Source: a virus. Taken from it: 54,978 nt of DNA. Below the pieces are notes generated by a model, which ran no database searches, was not told the origin of the DNA, and saw nothing but the letters and a program-made list of their open reading frames with translations. The DNA is taken from the IMG/VR virus record IMGVR_UViG_3300027963_000094, positions 1-54,978 of that record. One strand, given 5' to 3'. Of this stretch, positions 24,748 to 32,442 are shown in pieces. Position 1 is the stretch's first letter. The number at the start of each line of letters is the position of its first letter. The position numbers were made by a program, and so were the translations under genes.

Positions 24748-25497
24748 ATGTCTAAGACTACTACACAACTGGCTTTGTTTGAAGACCAGCTCGCCGCATT
24801 GGCCATTGAATCGGTAAAGGCCGAGCAAAGCAGCCTCGCCACTGCATTTCTTTCCACCAAGGGGGGTAACCTCACATACCGTGGTGATGTAATCACTGGC
24901 AACAAGCTGGCCTGCGTCGTATTGGCGGCTCCCATTGAGCGTCTGTACTACAGCAGCCGTTATGATCCTACTAAGGTCACAGGCCCTGATTGCTTTGCAA
25001 TTAGCGCAACGGCAACAGGCATGGCTCCTTCATCCGCATCACCTGCAGTTCAGCATGCAACCTGCGAAGGCTGTCCTAAGAATGAGTGGGGCTCCGCCGC
25101 TAATGGCGGTAAAGGCAAAGCTTGCCGTGAAACACGTCGCCTGCTGCTAATCCCTGCTGATAGCATTGGCAGTGTTGATGCCGTCAAGGCTGCTGAGGTT
25201 GCAGCACTGCGTCCGCCCGTTACCAGCTTAAAGAACTACGCAACATACGCGCAGACTTTGGCTGCAACACTGAAGCGTCCACCGCTTGGTGTGATCAGTG
25301 AAGTTGCTGTTGCACCAGATGCCAAGACACAGTTCAAGGTAGTTTTTAACATGGTCAAGGCTATTGAGGATAACGCTGTCATTGGCGCATTGATTGAGCG
25401 TGCCAAGACAGAAGTGCAAAAGGCAATTGACTCAGCCGGTGCTGTTAACGAAGAAGTTGATGCCGCCGTAGCTGTGGATGGCAATCCAAAGTACTAA
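24748..25497 (+). CDS. Cys-rich early protein, candidate ssDNA-binding protein
   Basis: This 249-residue protein has RYDPTKVTGPDCFAIS (C82), then CEGCPKNEWGS (C106, C109) and GKGKACRETRRLLL (C126), a likely four-Cys zinc site. LRPPVTSLKNYATYAQTLA follows, then a long strand-helix tail (FKVVFNMVKAIEDN). The acidic, Ala-rich C-terminus (EEVDAAVAV) is short. I recall this CxxCPxNxWGS-GKGKAC signature from phage replication genes that are probably ssDNA-binding or replication accessory proteins. It lies directly upstream of the DNA polymerase and has its own ribosome-binding site (AAGGAATT) before ATG 24748. The SSB reading comes from neighbourhood and Cys pattern, not proof. Confidence 0.55.
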   Translation: MSKTTTQLALFEDQLAALAIESVKAEQSSLATAFLSTKGGNLTYRGDVITGNKLACVVLAAPIERLYYSSRYDPTKVTGPDCFAISATATGMAPSSASPAVQHATCEGCPKNEWGSAANGGKGKACRETRRLLLIPADSIGSVDAVKAAEVAALRPPVTSLKNYATYAQTLAATLKRPPLGVISEVAVAPDAKTQFKVVFNMVKAIEDNAVIGALIERAKTEVQKAIDSAGAVNEEVDAAVAVDGNPKY

Positions 25498-25538
25498 AGC
25501 GCTGGGGGAAAGCCTACGGCAAGTACCCCGCCTTCATT

Positions 25539-27359
25539 ATGAAACCTGTTTATCTTGATTTTGAAACAATGGCTATTGGCCCACGGCCGGAGTATCCTCC
25601 GGTGCCAGTTGGCTTGGCCGTCTACGACCCTGAAGGTGAATACCCAGATGGCTACCACGCCTTTGGCCACCTCACAGGCAATAACACAACGCAAGCAGCT
25701 GTCAAAGCTATGATGGAGTTGATCTATGATAGTGGACGCGACATCTGTTTTCATAACGCTATGTTTGACCTTGATGTTGCTGAAACTCATTTGGATGTAC
25801 CCATCCCACAGGACACCACGCGTGTACATGATACTCTTATTCTTGCTTTTCTCCACGATCCTCACGTTCAGTCTTTATCTCTAAAAGACTTGGTTGTTAC
25901 TTGGAGCTTGGATATCCCTAACGAAAGGGATGAGCTGAAGGAGTGGATCCTTGCTAATGTAGATGAGGCACGTCGTAAAAAGTCTACATGGGGCGCATAC
26001 ATTTCTCGTGGCCCCGTGGAATTGGTAGGCAAATACGCCGCAGCTGACGTACGGCTTACAAGCAAGCTTTATGAGTATCTCATCGAGCAGGTTTTACCCG
26101 CACAGCAGGAGGCTTACCACCGTGAGGTGGCTTTGATTCCAATGTTACTTGAAAACTCCCGGTTAGGAGTAAGGGTTGATCGAGTCGGTTTGCAAAAAGC
26201 AAAAGAGCAAGCAGTAATAGATATTGAAAAGTGTAATGTTTGGGTTCGCGCATTGTTAGGTTCTCCTGAGTTGAATCTTGACAGCGATAAAGAGCTGGTC
26301 AATAGTATTTATCCCACAGAATACTGGATCAAAGATAATGGGTGGCCTACCACGGATAAGGGCCAACCTAGGGCAGACAAGGAAACCTTTGAAGAACTAA
26401 TCACCCATACGGAGTTAAAAGATGTCCTCAGATATAGAGCCAACCTATCAACATGTTTGTCAACTTTCATTGAGCCCTGGTTACAAGCTTCTGCATCTAC
26501 AGGTCGAATCTACACAAACTGGAACAGTGTACGAGGTGAGCGTGGGGGTACACGAACCGGCCGACTCTCCTCAACACCCAACTTTCAAAATGCGCCTGTC
26601 CGTTACCCGAAAGTTGGGATCCCACCCGACTTGGATGTGGCAACCCTCCCACTCATCCGCAGCTTCATCCTAGCCGATGAAGGTCATAAGCTAATTGCAT
26701 GTGACTTTAACGCTCAGGAGTTGCGTATCTTTGCGCACTTTGAAGGCGGTGCATTGATGCAGCAGTATCAAGCCGATGCTCGTGCTGATCTGCATACTTA
26801 CGCAGCAAAGATGATGACTGAGGCCAGTGGCCGTGAGGTGTCAAGGACTTACTCCAAAGGCGTATCATTTGCTATTCTTTACGGCGCAGGCCCTAAGAAA
26901 ATCAGTGAAATGCTGGAGATAGACTATGAAATGGCAAAGACATTGGTGGATACATATACCACCGCGGTGGCTCCGGGCCTCAAGACAATGCAGACCACCA
27001 TGCGGACAAGGTATAAATTGAACCAACCATTGAAAACCATTGGCGGGCGTCTAATCAAGATGGAACCGCCTAAGATTATCAATGGCAGGTTAAGAGAGTT
27101 TGACTACAAAGGGGTTAACCTTTTGATTCAAGGCTCTGCGGCTGATCAGGCCAAGGCCGCCATGCTGCTGTACCAAAGCAAACGTCAAGGCAGCAGGCTT
27201 TTGCTTAGTGTTCATGATGAGTTGGTTATCTCAGCTCCGGAAGAGCATGTGGTTCGTGAGGCTGAATGCCTAACATGGTCTATGTGCAATGCAATAACAA
27301 TGGATGTGCCTATGGTTAGTGATTACAAAATTGGTAATACGTATCAGGAGGTCAAATGA
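25539..27359 (+). CDS. DNA polymerase, family A
   Basis: This 606-residue enzyme has a 3'-5' exonuclease and a polymerase domain and no 5' nuclease. Exo I is YLDFETMAI with D7 and E9, Exo II is CFHNAMFDLDVAE at ~75 and Exo III is YAAADVRLTSKLYEYL at ~165. Polymerase motif A is ACDFNAQELR with D389. Motif B is RTYSKGVSFAILYGAG with R436, K440, F444 and Y448. Motif C is HDELV with H559, D560 and E561. The F444 position matches E. coli Pol I Phe762. This is the replicative polymerase. Exo and pol motifs are intact, so it is expected to proofread. It overlaps the next start by 4 bp. Confidence 0.95.
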   Translation: MKPVYLDFETMAIGPRPEYPPVPVGLAVYDPEGEYPDGYHAFGHLTGNNTTQAAVKAMMELIYDSGRDICFHNAMFDLDVAETHLDVPIPQDTTRVHDTLILAFLHDPHVQSLSLKDLVVTWSLDIPNERDELKEWILANVDEARRKKSTWGAYISRGPVELVGKYAAADVRLTSKLYEYLIEQVLPAQQEAYHREVALIPMLLENSRLGVRVDRVGLQKAKEQAVIDIEKCNVWVRALLGSPELNLDSDKELVNSIYPTEYWIKDNGWPTTDKGQPRADKETFEELITHTELKDVLRYRANLSTCLSTFIEPWLQASASTGRIYTNWNSVRGERGGTRTGRLSSTPNFQNAPVRYPKVGIPPDLDVATLPLIRSFILADEGHKLIACDFNAQELRIFAHFEGGALMQQYQADARADLHTYAAKMMTEASGREVSRTYSKGVSFAILYGAGPKKISEMLEIDYEMAKTLVDTYTTAVAPGLKTMQTTMRTRYKLNQPLKTIGGRLIKMEPPKIINGRLREFDYKGVNLLIQGSAADQAKAAMLLYQSKRQGSRLLLSVHDELVISAPEEHVVREAECLTWSMCNAITMDVPMVSDYKIGNTYQEVK

Positions 27360-27448
27360 TGACACGCTGGGAAAAGCTTGAAAGGGTTGTGTTTCTGTTA
27401 GGACTTATTGTTGTGTTGATGGATTTGTATGTTTGGAGGCCGCTATGA
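27356..27448 (+). CDS. Small single-span membrane protein
   Basis: This 30-residue ORF starts at ATG 27356 within the polymerase stop (ATGA) and ends inside the next start (ATGACT at 27445). After MTRWEKLERV it has one membrane helix, VVFLLGLIVVLMDLYVW. Tight coupling on both sides argues that it is real. Its function is unknown, and a membrane anchor or host-envelope effector is possible. Confidence 0.55.
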   Translation: MMTRWEKLERVVFLLGLIVVLMDLYVWRPL

Positions 27449-27663
27449 CTGAAGAAGATGAGGCGTTTAACGAGCTTGAAAAGGCGTTGGGCTGGCGCAA
27501 ACGGCAAATGATTATGAAACAGCTTGACCCTATCTCAAACAAGATCAGAAACGACGCCCTTGAAGAAGTGGCAAAAGAAGTTGACAACTTCAAAGCGTTT
27601 GAAAAAGACACAATGGCAAGCTTTGCCGCATACGTAAGGAGTATGAAAGGTGCCCAGACCTAA
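27445..27663 (+). CDS. Small acidic helical protein, unknown
   Basis: This protein has 72 residues from ATG 27445, with GGAGG upstream and a 4-bp overlap with the membrane ORF. It is helical and charged (EDEAFNELEKALGWRKRQMI, then DALEEVAKEVDNFKAFEKD). The N-terminal half resembles a short coiled-coil phage protein. No domain is recognised. Confidence 0.6.
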   Translation: MTEEDEAFNELEKALGWRKRQMIMKQLDPISNKIRNDALEEVAKEVDNFKAFEKDTMASFAAYVRSMKGAQT

Positions 27664-27838
27664 ACCGCCTGAGCCTTTGATAGGCAGACAAATACGAATG
27701 TCAGATAGACAATTCATTGTTTTTAATCATCTTGGCGGCGCTGAATGGTTAAGACAATTGCTAGATAAAAAAGATCCATTTCCTAAACAATACTATGAAA
27801 AACTAAAAGATGCAAATAATGGAACTAATAAAATATGA
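27650..27838 (+). CDS. Small conserved phage protein
   Basis: This protein has 62 residues from GTG 27650 (MPRPKPPEPLIGRQIRMSD), overlapping the previous gene by 14 bp. After a proline-rich basic start it has RQFIVFNHLGGAEWLRQLL, a FNxLGGAEWLR block I recall from small phage early proteins. It may be a DNA-binding or protein-interaction peptide. No function is known. Confidence 0.55.
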   Translation: MPRPKPPEPLIGRQIRMSDRQFIVFNHLGGAEWLRQLLDKKDPFPKQYYEKLKDANNGTNKI

Positions 27839-28040
27839 TCATGAAAAAGGTTGCTTTGTTGCAAAAAGCAATAAACCTACTCATGTGGTAAGCCCCTTTG
27901 AATGGCAAAGCGATCCACGGCCTAGCATCTTTTTGCAAGACCCTAGATTTCGTACACGCAATGGCATGCAGCAAGTAAAGCTTGTTGTTGATAACCCAAA
28001 GCCTTTCTTCCCTTATACTGATACTCTGAAAGACAAGTGA
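27810..28040 (+). CDS. Small early protein, unknown
   Basis: This protein has 76 residues from ATG 27810, with an alternative ATG at 27819. It overlaps the previous gene by 29 bp and ends inside the start of the next (TGATG). It is compact and mixed (YDHEKGCFVAKSNKPTHV, then DPRPSIFLQDPRFRTRNGMQ) and ends in a charged PYTDTLKDK. No family is recognised. Confidence 0.5.
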   Translation: MQIMELIKYDHEKGCFVAKSNKPTHVVSPFEWQSDPRPSIFLQDPRFRTRNGMQQVKLVVDNPKPFFPYTDTLKDK

Positions 28041-28675
28041 TGGCATACTCAAACTCATCAATCAAAACATACGAAGACTGCCCTTACAAGTATAAGCTGA
28101 CTCGCATTGAGCATCGGCATGAGCCGGCAGGCGACGCCGCGGAACGTGGCAAGATGATTCACGCCGAGTTTGAAGACGCTTTAATCAATCTCAATCTAAT
28201 TCCTGATGAACGCAAGTTCTGGTTTCCTTACCTTGAAGAGCTTGTTGCAAAGAAAACACGCAGCGAGGTAGAGTTTGCTGTAACCAAAGATTGGCAACCG
28301 TGTGACTTCAAGGCCCCCGAGGCTTGGGTAAGGGGTATCTATGATGCTGTGTATTTCGATGGCGCCAGAGCCCACGTCCTTGACTGGAAGACCGGCAAAG
28401 AGCGTGAGTACGGTGATCAGTTAAAGTTGTATGCAACAATCATCTTGTCCAGCCACCCAGAAGTGGAGACCGTAACCACCGAGATTTGCTACATTGACTT
28501 AAACAAGCAATCACCCTACCCAGCGTACACACGCAAAGACTTTCCAACATTGCAAGCTTGGCTGTCAGCACGTGTAGGCAAACTTGAGAATGATGACGTC
28601 TTTGCGCCTAAACCGTCTTATGGCTGCAGGTGGTGCCACTTCCGCAAATCCAATGGCGGGCCCTGCCAGTGGTAA
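28040..28675 (+). CDS. Cas4/RecB-type PD-(D/E)XK nuclease
   Basis: This protein has 211 residues from ATG 28040, overlapping the previous stop (TGATG). The RecB-nuclease plan is clear: SNSSIKTYEDCPYKYKL with C14, GKMIHAEFEDAL with H41, and GIYDAVYFDG with D102. HVLDWKTGK carries D115 and K117, and GDQLKLYA carries Q127. The C-terminus has C196, C199 and C209, which with C14 matches the four-Cys iron-sulphur pattern of Cas4 and AddB. Such enzymes resect or cut DNA ends with polarity. No CRISPR locus is nearby, so a replication or recombination role is likely. It overlaps the VRR-NUC gene by 7 bp. Confidence 0.85.
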   Translation: MAYSNSSIKTYEDCPYKYKLTRIEHRHEPAGDAAERGKMIHAEFEDALINLNLIPDERKFWFPYLEELVAKKTRSEVEFAVTKDWQPCDFKAPEAWVRGIYDAVYFDGARAHVLDWKTGKEREYGDQLKLYATIILSSHPEVETVTTEICYIDLNKQSPYPAYTRKDFPTLQAWLSARVGKLENDDVFAPKPSYGCRWCHFRKSNGGPCQW

Positions 28676-28956
28676 CCGCGGTTTTGCTTGAGCGGCATTT
28701 GGAGACTTACTTCTCTGCAGCTTGCAAGAAACGTGGCTTGCTTACGTTGAAGTTGAACGTACGCTATGCCCGTGGTTGGCCCGATCGTATTGTGCCGTTG
28801 AAAGGTGGCGGGGTTTTGTGGGTAGAACTAAAGCGGCCCGGGGGTAAAACCTCAGCGCTGCAGGACAAGGTGCATAACGACTTGCAAAAGTTTGGCCACC
28901 ACGTCCACATCATTGACTCTAAGGAAGGTATTGACAATGTTTTGGGAACCGCATGA
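28669..28956 (+). CDS. VRR-NUC domain nuclease
   Basis: This protein has 95 residues if GTG 28669 is the start, which overlaps the upstream stop. GTG at 28630 is the longer alternative. It is a single VRR-NUC domain: LLERHLETYF with E6, ARGWPDRIVPLKGG with D38, VLWVELKRPGG with E52 and K54, and SALQDKVHNDLQ with Q64. This fold makes structure-specific endonucleases such as junction or flap cutters, and stand-alone copies are common in phages. It likely works with the neighbouring RecB-type nuclease and SNF2-like helicase in processing replication intermediates. Its 3' end overlaps the helicase start by 20 bp. Confidence 0.85.
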   Translation: MVTAVLLERHLETYFSAACKKRGLLTLKLNVRYARGWPDRIVPLKGGGVLWVELKRPGGKTSALQDKVHNDLQKFGHHVHIIDSKEGIDNVLGTA

Positions 28957-30334
28957 GTACCAGAAAGAAGCTGTAAAGTTTCTGGTGGAAAAAGGCTCGG
29001 CAGCTTTATGGCTGGATCCCGGGCTTGGTAAAACAGCTGTTGTGCTATCGGCTTTTAGAATCCTGAAGCTTAAAGGTTTGGCCAAGAAAATGCTGGTCAT
29101 TGCTCCACTCAGGCCTGTGCATGGCGTGTGGCCGCCTGAAGCTAAGAAGTGGGAGCAGTTTGCAGATTACTCAGTTGGCGTGCTGCATGGTGGAACCAAG
29201 GCTAAAGTCTTAAAGCAACAGCATGACATATATGTTATCAACTTTGAAGGCCTTGGCTGGCTGTCTTCGCAACTTAATGGCAAAGATTGGCCCTTCCAAA
29301 TCCTGACGGTGGATGAGATATCTTATATGAAAAACACCCAAACTCAAAGGTTTAAGACAATAAAGCCTTTGCTGGACAAGTTTGACCGCAGGTGGGGCTT
29401 AACCGGATCACCAGCGCCAAACAGTTTGCTTGACATCTTCGGCCCTCAGCTTATCCTTGACCAAGGTGCTACCTTTGGCCCTTACATCTCACGATTCCGT
29501 ACTGAATACTTCTTCCCTTCCGGTTACGGCGGGTATGAGTGGAAGCTGCAATCAGACGGTGAGGCTAGGATTCATGCGGCTTTGGCTGGCAAGGTGCTTC
29601 GTATGGCGGCGCTGGACCATCTAGATCTGCCCGAGTTAACTTACAACGACATTATGGTAGATCTACCACCTAATGCCAGAAAACTGTACGACGCCTTTGA
29701 AAACAACCTGACAGTGGAATTGAATAGCGGGAATGTAACGGCTGTCAACGCTGCTGTGGCCGTAATGAAAGGCCAGCAAATTGCCAATGGTGGCTCATAC
29801 TTGGATGATGATGGGAGTGGTAATGCTAGAATCTCAACGCATCTTCATGACGCGAAGACTGAAGCGGTTCTCGATCTGGTCGAGGAGCTATCAGGGCAAC
29901 CTTGCATCATCGGTTATCATTTTACGCATGACCTCGAGAGGCTTAAGGTTGCCTTTCCTAATGCGCCTATCATTGGCAGTGGGGTTATTGGTCGTAAACT
30001 TGATTCTGTTATTGATGATTGGAACGCCGGTAAGACATCAGTTCTTCTGGCTCACCCAATGTCGGCGGGTCACGGTCTTAACTTACAAGGTACTGGGCAT
30101 GCTGTCATCTGGTATTCGCTGACTTGGAGCCTTGAGATCTATGAACAGTTTATTCGCAGACTCTGGAGGCAGGGTCAAAAGAATCATATTGTTGTTCACC
30201 ACATCATGGCCAAAGACACCATTGATGAAGCCATTATGATGGCCATCAGAAGAAAAGATAAAACGCAGCAAACTTTGTTAACCGCAGTGCGTGATTACGT
30301 TAATCGTGATACAATCAATCCCGTTGACCATTGA
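28937..30334 (+). CDS. SNF2-like superfamily 2 helicase
   Basis: This protein has 465 residues from ATG 28937 (MFWEPHEYQKEAV), with GGAAGG about ten bases upstream. It has the Q-motif-like start, Walker A LWLDPGLGKT (24-33) with K32, motif II LTVDEIS and motif III GLTGSPAPN. The C-terminal lobe ends in motif VI IRRLWRQGQKN. The gap between lobes is short and there is no HNH or chromatin domain. Phage SNF2-like helicases act as DNA translocases in replication or recombination. The order nuclease, nuclease, helicase suggests a functional set. Confidence 0.88.
   Translation: MFWEPHEYQKEAVKFLVEKGSAALWLDPGLGKTAVVLSAFRILKLKGLAKKMLVIAPLRPVHGVWPPEAKKWEQFADYSVGVLHGGTKAKVLKQQHDIYVINFEGLGWLSSQLNGKDWPFQILTVDEISYMKNTQTQRFKTIKPLLDKFDRRWGLTGSPAPNSLLDIFGPQLILDQGATFGPYISRFRTEYFFPSGYGGYEWKLQSDGEARIHAALAGKVLRMAALDHLDLPELTYNDIMVDLPPNARKLYDAFENNLTVELNSGNVTAVNAAVAVMKGQQIANGGSYLDDDGSGNARISTHLHDAKTEAVLDLVEELSGQPCIIGYHFTHDLERLKVAFPNAPIIGSGVIGRKLDSVIDDWNAGKTSVLLAHPMSAGHGLNLQGTGHAVIWYSLTWSLEIYEQFIRRLWRQGQKNHIVVHHIMAKDTIDEAIMMAIRRKDKTQQTLLTAVRDYVNRDTINPVDH
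30307..30315 (+). promoter_or_regulatory. Extended -10 promoter candidate
   Basis: TG (30307-30308), one base and TACAAT (30310-30315) form an extended -10, inside the end of the helicase gene. The preceding CGTGAT also occurs before the TATAAT at 33362. It would drive the small gene at 30346 and the modification cassette. No convincing -35 is seen. Confidence 0.45.
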
Positions 30335-30345
30335 AAGGAATCTAT

Positions 30346-30618
30346 ATGCAACTTACCGCTATTGTCGAAAGACCTAACCCCATACAACAGGAAGATACTG
30401 ACATGTCAGAAGCAAAGCTACGCGCCCGTGCAAACAAAAAAGCAATCATTACTTTGGTTGCAGAAACCAACCCAAAGCGTAACAACACATTGTCACGTGA
30501 ACGTTTTGCTTTGTACCGCACTGGCATGACAGTTGCTGAATACATTCAAGCCGGTGGCAGATCAGGCGATGTGAATCACGACGCTGCTGAGGGCTACATC
30601 ACGCTTGCATTGCCATGA
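30346..30618 (+). CDS. Small basic early protein, unknown
   Basis: This protein has 90 residues from ATG 30346, preceded by TTGAAAGGAATCTAT, the leader shared by several early genes. A second in-frame ATG lies at 30403. It has a charged middle (EAKLRARANKKAIITLVAE), then NTLSRERFALYRTGMTVAEY and a Gly-rich DVNHDAAEGYITLALP end. The LYRTGMTVAEYIQAGG stretch could be a small DNA-binding helix pair. It ends 4 bp inside the start of the candidate glycosyltransferase. No family is recognised. Confidence 0.6.
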   Translation: MQLTAIVERPNPIQQEDTDMSEAKLRARANKKAIITLVAETNPKRNNTLSRERFALYRTGMTVAEYIQAGGRSGDVNHDAAEGYITLALP

Positions 30619-31526
30619 ATATCTTAATTACCGGCGTTACAGAGACGCATACCAACCATCCACAGCGTGCTAGCTCTACCAAGTTTATTTCCATCCCCGA
30701 ATTGATGGCATCAGCTTTTGGTCGTATGGGGCATCACGTTGATCATCGTGCCGTTACATCGGGTGAAGACCTCTCACGTTACGACAAAGTGTTTGTGTAC
30801 CTATACCCCTTGGATCACAATGCTTTGAACCCTGATGGGGCCTTGTGGGCCTTAGAAAGCCGCTTTGATGCGTATGTTTGCCTTGATGATTGGGCTTTCC
30901 AAAAGATCCTACCATCATGGGAAAATAAGATCGCACCAGAATCATTGTGTGAGCATACATGGATTGCGCCGCTATTTCCATGGGGCAGCACACAAGCCAT
31001 GGGTTTGCCAGTGGAAGACATTATTGCATGGGATCCAAGCCCGCTGTATGAAATGCCTGCTGTGCATCAAATGTCTTGGGATCGTCGCAAAACCGAGTGG
31101 TACAATGCATCCCTTTCAAAAGAGGCGCATGACTGGGCTTCGGCACAACACCTTGCATGGCCTATTCACAGTGTAGGTGGCAAGGCACTAGGTCAGCCTA
31201 GAATCCTTGAGTCCGATGTTGTTTGGCAGTACGGTAGCTATAAAGGCGTGCTGTGCCCTACGTATAAGCATGCAGGCTGCGGTTGGTGGCGTGTTCGTTA
31301 CTTGCACGCCGCGCATGCCGGCTGCGTTCTTGGCGGCGACCCCAAGGAGCTTGGCGTCATTGACCCATCATACGATTACACACTCCATGAATTAGAAAGC
31401 ATGGATGATTACCAACTTCAACTGACTGCAGCGCAGCAGGCTACTTACTTGCGCACCGCGTCGCTTGAAGACACACTATCAAAACTTGAGGGTATCTTAA
31501 ATGATCGTAATTCTAGAAGGGGCTGA
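30615..31526 (+). CDS. Candidate DNA glycosyltransferase (GT-B-like)
   Basis: This 303-residue protein looks like a compact two-lobe sugar-nucleotide transferase. It starts with strand MNILITGVTETH, then an ASSTKFISIPELMASAFG helix, GHHVDHRAV and SRYDKVFVYLYPLD. This order resembles T4 beta-glucosyltransferase (strand, Ser-Ser helix, Gly-His-x-Val strand, YD-x-hydrophobic strand). Near residues ~225-245, WWRVRYLHAAHAGCVLGGD looks like the GT-B acceptor loop that in T4 ends in a bound Asp/Glu. The end is helical. It sits directly before a nucleotide kinase and a dCMP hydroxymethylase, the T4 partner set. There is no detectable sequence identity to T4 enzymes beyond this order, so the call is inference from topology and context. 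Confidence 0.45.
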   Translation: MNILITGVTETHTNHPQRASSTKFISIPELMASAFGRMGHHVDHRAVTSGEDLSRYDKVFVYLYPLDHNALNPDGALWALESRFDAYVCLDDWAFQKILPSWENKIAPESLCEHTWIAPLFPWGSTQAMGLPVEDIIAWDPSPLYEMPAVHQMSWDRRKTEWYNASLSKEAHDWASAQHLAWPIHSVGGKALGQPRILESDVVWQYGSYKGVLCPTYKHAGCGWWRVRYLHAAHAGCVLGGDPKELGVIDPSYDYTLHELESMDDYQLQLTAAQQATYLRTASLEDTLSKLEGILNDRNSRRG

Positions 31527-32442
31527 TGGCGGGGGAAAGACTACCCTGTCAGAGACCTTGCGACAACGATTGCAGAAGGACAAGATGACCCATGTCGTAA
31601 AGCATGGTCCTTATCGTGGTATGAATACCGAGGACCTTTGCCGTACGTATTTTCGTGGCATGACAGCGGCGTTGACCTACGATGACCACGTCATCATGGA
31701 TAGGTCATGGCTGTCTGAGCCAGTCTATGGCAACGTGTACCGTAAAGGGGATAACCGCATTGATATGCCGCGCCGTAGAATGTTAGAGCGTGCAGCCTTG
31801 GCACGAGGTGTTGTGGTTATTCATTGCCAACCGGATTTTGAAGTGTGTATGCAAACATTCAAAGATCGCATTGAGGATGAGTACTTGGATAATATCAAAC
31901 AATTGGAGCAAGTGTATGAAGGCTACACATCATTGCCTATGGATACCTCACTGCCAGTCATCACCTACGACTATACCAAAGATGATATAGAAGAGTTGTT
32001 CATTAAGCTTGCAACCAAGACAATGACTAACAAATCATCCGGTGGCGGCGCCTTTGTTGAAGGCAATACACTAATGCTTTGCGATAAGGGGCCTCGTACA
32101 AATGTTAAGTCCACCGCAGCCGTGGTGCCTTTCATTAACTTCTTGGATAATGATGGCCCTAGCAGAATGCTGGCTGAAACTCTGGAGCGTGAGAATGTAC
32201 CTGAAACTGGTTTGTACTGGGTTAACACTCAAACTTACCAAGGCACACCTATGGATTCAGCCTTCATCAAACAACTGAAGCCAAAACGTATCTACGCCCT
32301 TGGCAACAATGCCTACACGTGGGCAATAAACAATGAAGTGCCGGTAATTAAGTTACCACCGCCTTTGTATCATATGCAACACTATCCCGACCAACCCTAT
32401 TTAATTACGGAAGCTGATTATGGAAATGCTGATTCGCAATGA
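31501..32442 (+). CDS. Deoxynucleotide kinase fused to uracil-DNA-glycosylase-like domain
   Basis: This 313-residue protein has two parts. Residues 1-~175 are a thymidylate-kinase-type P-loop enzyme: MIVILEGADGGGKTTLSE (P-loop 7-14), VIMDRSWLSEPVYGN as the DR-like motif, VVVIHCQPDFEVC, and a LID-like FKDRIEDEYLDN. Residues ~180-313 resemble the uracil-DNA glycosylase superfamily: TLMLCDKGPRTN where glycosylases have the water-activating loop, GPSRMLAETLE, LYWVNTQTYQG, then IKQLKPKRIYALGNNAYTW and HMQHYPDQPY. The fusion is not one I recall. A hydroxymethyl-dCMP kinase is implied by the next gene. The second domain may bind the modified base rather than excise it. Overlaps with both neighbours (26 and 23 bp) indicate coupling. 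Confidence 0.6.
   Translation: MIVILEGADGGGKTTLSETLRQRLQKDKMTHVVKHGPYRGMNTEDLCRTYFRGMTAALTYDDHVIMDRSWLSEPVYGNVYRKGDNRIDMPRRRMLERAALARGVVVIHCQPDFEVCMQTFKDRIEDEYLDNIKQLEQVYEGYTSLPMDTSLPVITYDYTKDDIEELFIKLATKTMTNKSSGGGAFVEGNTLMLCDKGPRTNVKSTAAVVPFINFLDNDGPSRMLAETLERENVPETGLYWVNTQTYQGTPMDSAFIKQLKPKRIYALGNNAYTWAINNEVPVIKLPPPLYHMQHYPDQPYLITEADYGNADSQ

Noticed and set aside
28040-28675. Cas4 of a CRISPR system
   Set aside because: No repeats, cas1 or cas2 are present. RecB-type phage nucleases share the same Cys pattern.
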